NCBI GenBank assembly: GCA_031255695.1
Contig: JAIRSA010000132.1
Coordinates: forward strand, 1-7,166
Reading direction: 5' to 3'
Source: Eubacteriales Family XIII. Incertae Sedis bacterium
Lineage (GTDB): Bacteria; Bacillota; Clostridia; Peptostreptococcales; Anaerovoracaceae
DNA: 7,166 bases
Shown here in pieces: positions 5,077 to 7,166 of this stretch. A model generated the notes under the pieces. The model searched no databases. It saw only the letters and a list, made by a program, of their open reading frames with translations, and was not told the origin of the DNA. Position 1 is the stretch's first letter. Every line of letters begins with the position of its first letter. The position numbers and the translations under genes were made by a program.

Positions 5077-7166
5077 ATGCTTACCGACATTGCCGCAATA
5101 CAAGAACTGCCACAGGATATTGCCGAAAAAATCGCTGCCGGCGAGGTTGTGACCAGGCCGCTGTCTGTTGTGAAGGAACTTATAGAAAACAGCCTTGATG
5201 CAAATTCTAAATCTATAATCGTAGAGATCAAGGATGGCGGCAAGTCGTTGATACGGGTGACGGACGATGGTTCCGGCATCCCTTCCGAACAGGCAGAGAC
5301 CGCTTTCAGGCGCCATGCCACCAGCAAGATACGATCAGCGGAAGACCTCGACCGTATAAACACCCTCGGCTTCCGGGGTGAAGCCCTTACGAGCATCGCG
5401 GCGGTCTCGAAACTTGAGCTGATCACCAAGACCCGCCACGAGAAGGCCGGGACCTTCCTGCGCCTTGAAGGCGGCGCGCTCGCCGACAGAAAGAGCGTGG
5501 GCACCGCCGACGGGACTACGGTGCTCGTCTCCGATCTCTTCTACAATACCCCCGCAAGGCTGAAGTTCATGAAACCTGACAGGACAGAAAGCGCCCTGAT
5601 CATAGAGAAGGTGTCGCAGATCGCGCTTGCATACCCGCATGTGCGCTTCCGGCTCATAAACAATGGCGCCATACTCTTTTCGACGCCAGGGAACGGGGAC
5701 CTGCTGGCGAACATCCTCACTGTCTATGGCAGGGACACGGGCGGCGGCCTGCTTCCGGCAGACAGCAGCGAGGGCGGCTTCGCCCTCAGAGGCTACGTCT
5801 CCCCGCCGTCGAAGAGCAAATCCAGCAGAAAATGGCAGATCTTCTTCATAAACGGGCGTTCCGTGTCGAGCAAGCCCTTGGAGAGGGCGGTCACGGAAGG
5901 CTACCGCGAGACCCTGTTCGAGGGCAGGCGCCCCATAGTCTTCCTGTTCCTCGAAGTCCCGCCTGACAGGCTGGACGTGAACATCCACCCCGCCAAGGAT
6001 GAGGTGCGCTTCGACAATGAAGGTGAAATAGAGGCCTTCGTGGCCGCGTCCATACGCAAGGCCATACGCGTGAAGGAGGCGATACCGCTCGCTTCTTCCC
6101 CCAGGAAGCCCTTTGCCGTAATCCCACAGCAAGGCGCGGGGGATGCCGGCACCCCCTTAGGCGAGGCAGCCAGCCCGATCGACGGCCAGGGAGGCTCCGC
6201 CGGCAACGGCGCCCCCTTAGGCGAGGCAGCCAGCCTGCAGAATGTTAGCGAAACGGCTAGCCCACAATATAGCGGCGGCCGCAGCGGCGAAAACGCGGCA
6301 ACAGCCAGCGGCGATGCAGGCAGACCTGGCGATCCGGCAACGGCCGACAGTGCCGCAAGCGGGCTGGGCAGTCTGGCAGCGTCTGGCGCAACCGGAGGCA
6401 CAAATGGCGCTTTTCCAGCCGGCCCCGGCGAAACGGCGGCCGGCACTGCCGTGGGCTTCGGCATGGCCAGCGGCGATCAGCTCGGCATAATGAGCCTGCT
6501 GTCTGCCAAGCGCATTGAACAGGAAGAGAAGAGCGGCATATTCAGGGATATTGACGGAGAGCCTTACGCCAACCCGTATTCCGGCGGCACGCAAGCGGCG
6601 CCTGCGAAAGGCGGGCCCGTGGACATACTGGCCATAAAGCCGCTCGGCACGATCTTTATGGCATATATAATAGGCATGGACGGCAACAGCTTTTTCTTCA
6701 TCGATCAGCACGCCGCGCACGAGCGCGTGCTTTACGAACGCTTCCTCGCCCAGTCCCGCAGCAGCGAAAAGCTCGTCCAGCAGCTTATTTCCCCGCTGGT
6801 GATCGAGGTCCCTGTCTCGGCCGCCAGCCAGTCCGCCGAAAGCCTCGCCCTTATATCAGGGCTTGGCTATGAGCTTGAGCCATTCGGCACAAAATCGTTC
6901 AACATAAGAGGCATCCCTGCCTTCCTCTCCATATCGGAATCCGAAGCCTTCCTGCGCATACTGCTCGAAAGCCTCTCGCTCAAGGGCGGGGAAGAAAGCA
7001 CGGCCAAGATCGAACGGGTCATATCCAATGCCTGCAAAAAAGCCATAAAAGCGAACGACAGGCTTACCGAGACGCAGATCCGCGCCCTGCTCGCCGAACT
7101 GGACAAATGCGAAAACCCATATTCCTGCCCCCACGGCAGGCCGGTCTTCCTGCGCCTAGGCAAGCG
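5077..7166 (+). CDS. mutL: DNA mismatch repair protein MutL, endonuclease type (3' end cut by the window)
   Basis: The 696 visible residues cover nearly all of MutL, which couples mismatch-bound MutS to strand incision. The N-terminal GHKL ATPase has KIAAGEVV (18-25), KELIENSLDA (33-42; E34 catalytic, N38 for magnesium), DDGSGI (63-68), RHATSKI (79-85), LGFRGEAL (97-104) and DVNIHPAK (300-307) with the conserved K307. A long Ala/Gly/Ser-rich linker (about 353-467) and a less repetitive stretch (468-514) precede the C-terminal domain. That domain carries the metal-dependent nuclease site DQHAAHERVLYE (543-554), fitting DQHA(x)2E(x)4E, with ACKKAIK (652-658) and CPHGRP (684-689). QQLISP (568-573) matches the beta-clamp motif place of B. 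subtilis MutL (QEMIVP). The protein should nick DNA itself without MutH. The reading frame is unbroken; probably only a dozen or so residues are missing at the right edge. Confidence 0.98.
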   Translation, partial: MLTDIAAIQELPQDIAEKIAAGEVVTRPLSVVKELIENSLDANSKSIIVEIKDGGKSLIRVTDDGSGIPSEQAETAFRRHATSKIRSAEDLDRINTLGFRGEALTSIAAVSKLELITKTRHEKAGTFLRLEGGALADRKSVGTADGTTVLVSDLFYNTPARLKFMKPDRTESALIIEKVSQIALAYPHVRFRLINNGAILFSTPGNGDLLANILTVYGRDTGGGLLPADSSEGGFALRGYVSPPSKSKSSRKWQIFFINGRSVSSKPLERAVTEGYRETLFEGRRPIVFLFLEVPPDRLDVNIHPAKDEVRFDNEGEIEAFVAASIRKAIRVKEAIPLASSPRKPFAVIPQQGAGDAGTPLGEAASPIDGQGGSAGNGAPLGEAASLQNVSETASPQYSGGRSGENAATASGDAGRPGDPATADSAASGLGSLAASGATGGTNGAFPAGPGETAAGTAVGFGMASGDQLGIMSLLSAKRIEQEEKSGIFRDIDGEPYANPYSGGTQAAPAKGGPVDILAIKPLGTIFMAYIIGMDGNSFFFIDQHAAHERVLYERFLAQSRSSEKLVQQLISPLVIEVPVSAASQSAESLALISGLGYELEPFGTKSFNIRGIPAFLSISESEAFLRILLESLSLKGGEESTAKIERVISNACKKAIKANDRLTETQIRALLAELDKCENPYSCPHGRPVFLRLGK
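6133..6477 (+). repeat. Expanded low-complexity interdomain linker of mutL
   Basis: This segment encodes MutL residues about 353-467, rich in Gly, Ala, Ser, Thr and Pro and with few bulky hydrophobics, so it is predicted to be disordered. It lies between the ATPase and endonuclease domains, where MutL proteins always have a flexible linker, but the composition is unusually repetitive. The clearest repeated peptide is PLGEAAS, present twice 20 residues apart. Confidence 0.8.
6152..6235 (+). repeat. Exact 24-bp direct repeat inside the mutL linker
   Basis: Positions 6152-6175 and 6212-6235 are identical, beginning CCCCCTTAGGCG and ending AGGCAGCCAGCC, and are offset by 60 bp (20 codons). Both copies are read in the same frame as PLGEAAS plus flanking bases. 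Identity extending to synonymous positions points to a recent duplication. Recombination between copies would remove 20 codons in frame. Confidence 0.9.

Noticed and set aside
5335..6132. 265-residue open frame on the minus strand inside mutL
   Set aside because: It lies fully antisense to the conserved MutL ATPase domain, has no recognisable family motif, and is an expected by-product of GC-rich codon use.
5901..6720. Two minus-strand open frames (187 and 167 residues) opposite the mutL linker
   Set aside because: Their Ala/Pro/Arg-rich sequence is the antisense image of the Ala/Gly repeats. The + strand frame carries the real MutL domains on both sides.

Overview
This window is a stretch of bacterial chromosome with four tightly packed genes, all on the + strand: a TlyA-family rRNA 2'-O-methyltransferase (193-984), a fold-type I PLP-dependent aminotransferase (1044-2243), the mismatch-recognition ATPase mutS (2244-4982), and mutL (5077 to the right edge, lacking only its last residues). 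No tRNA, rRNA, CRISPR array, insertion sequence or phage gene is visible. The gaps are short (59, 0 and 94 nt) and contain no convincing terminator, so a single transcript is plausible. The aminotransferase stop codon directly abuts the mutS ATG, which suggests translational coupling.

The organism is a bacterium of fairly high G+C that nevertheless uses ATA (Ile) and AGG (Arg) codons heavily. Its MutL is the endonuclease type, carrying the DQHA(x)2E(x)4E metal site plus the ACK and CPHGRP motifs, so it is expected to work without MutH. These traits, and the similarity of TlyA to Firmicutes YqxC, fit an anaerobic Firmicutes (Clostridia) or Synergistota-like genome. The lineage cannot be fixed from the sequence alone.

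Layout: 1-192 is a GC-rich, repeat-rich stretch with no recognisable gene. It probably holds the 3' end of an upstream unit and the leader of tlyA. tlyA has an S4 domain followed by a Rossmann methyltransferase with a complete K-D-K-E tetrad. The aminotransferase has all the usual class I/II active-site residues, but its substrate cannot be called. MutS and MutL would form the mismatch-repair initiation pair: MutS finds the mismatch, MutL is recruited and nicks DNA, and both carry candidate beta-clamp-binding motifs.

The most unusual feature is that MutS and MutL each carry an Ala/Gly/Ser-rich low-complexity insertion exactly at a domain junction: about 57 residues before the MutS clamp motif, and about 115 residues in the MutL interdomain linker. 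Both are built on DNA with in-frame direct repeats, and similar repeat-rich DNA lies at 1-192. I found no novel multi-gene system; the core content is housekeeping.
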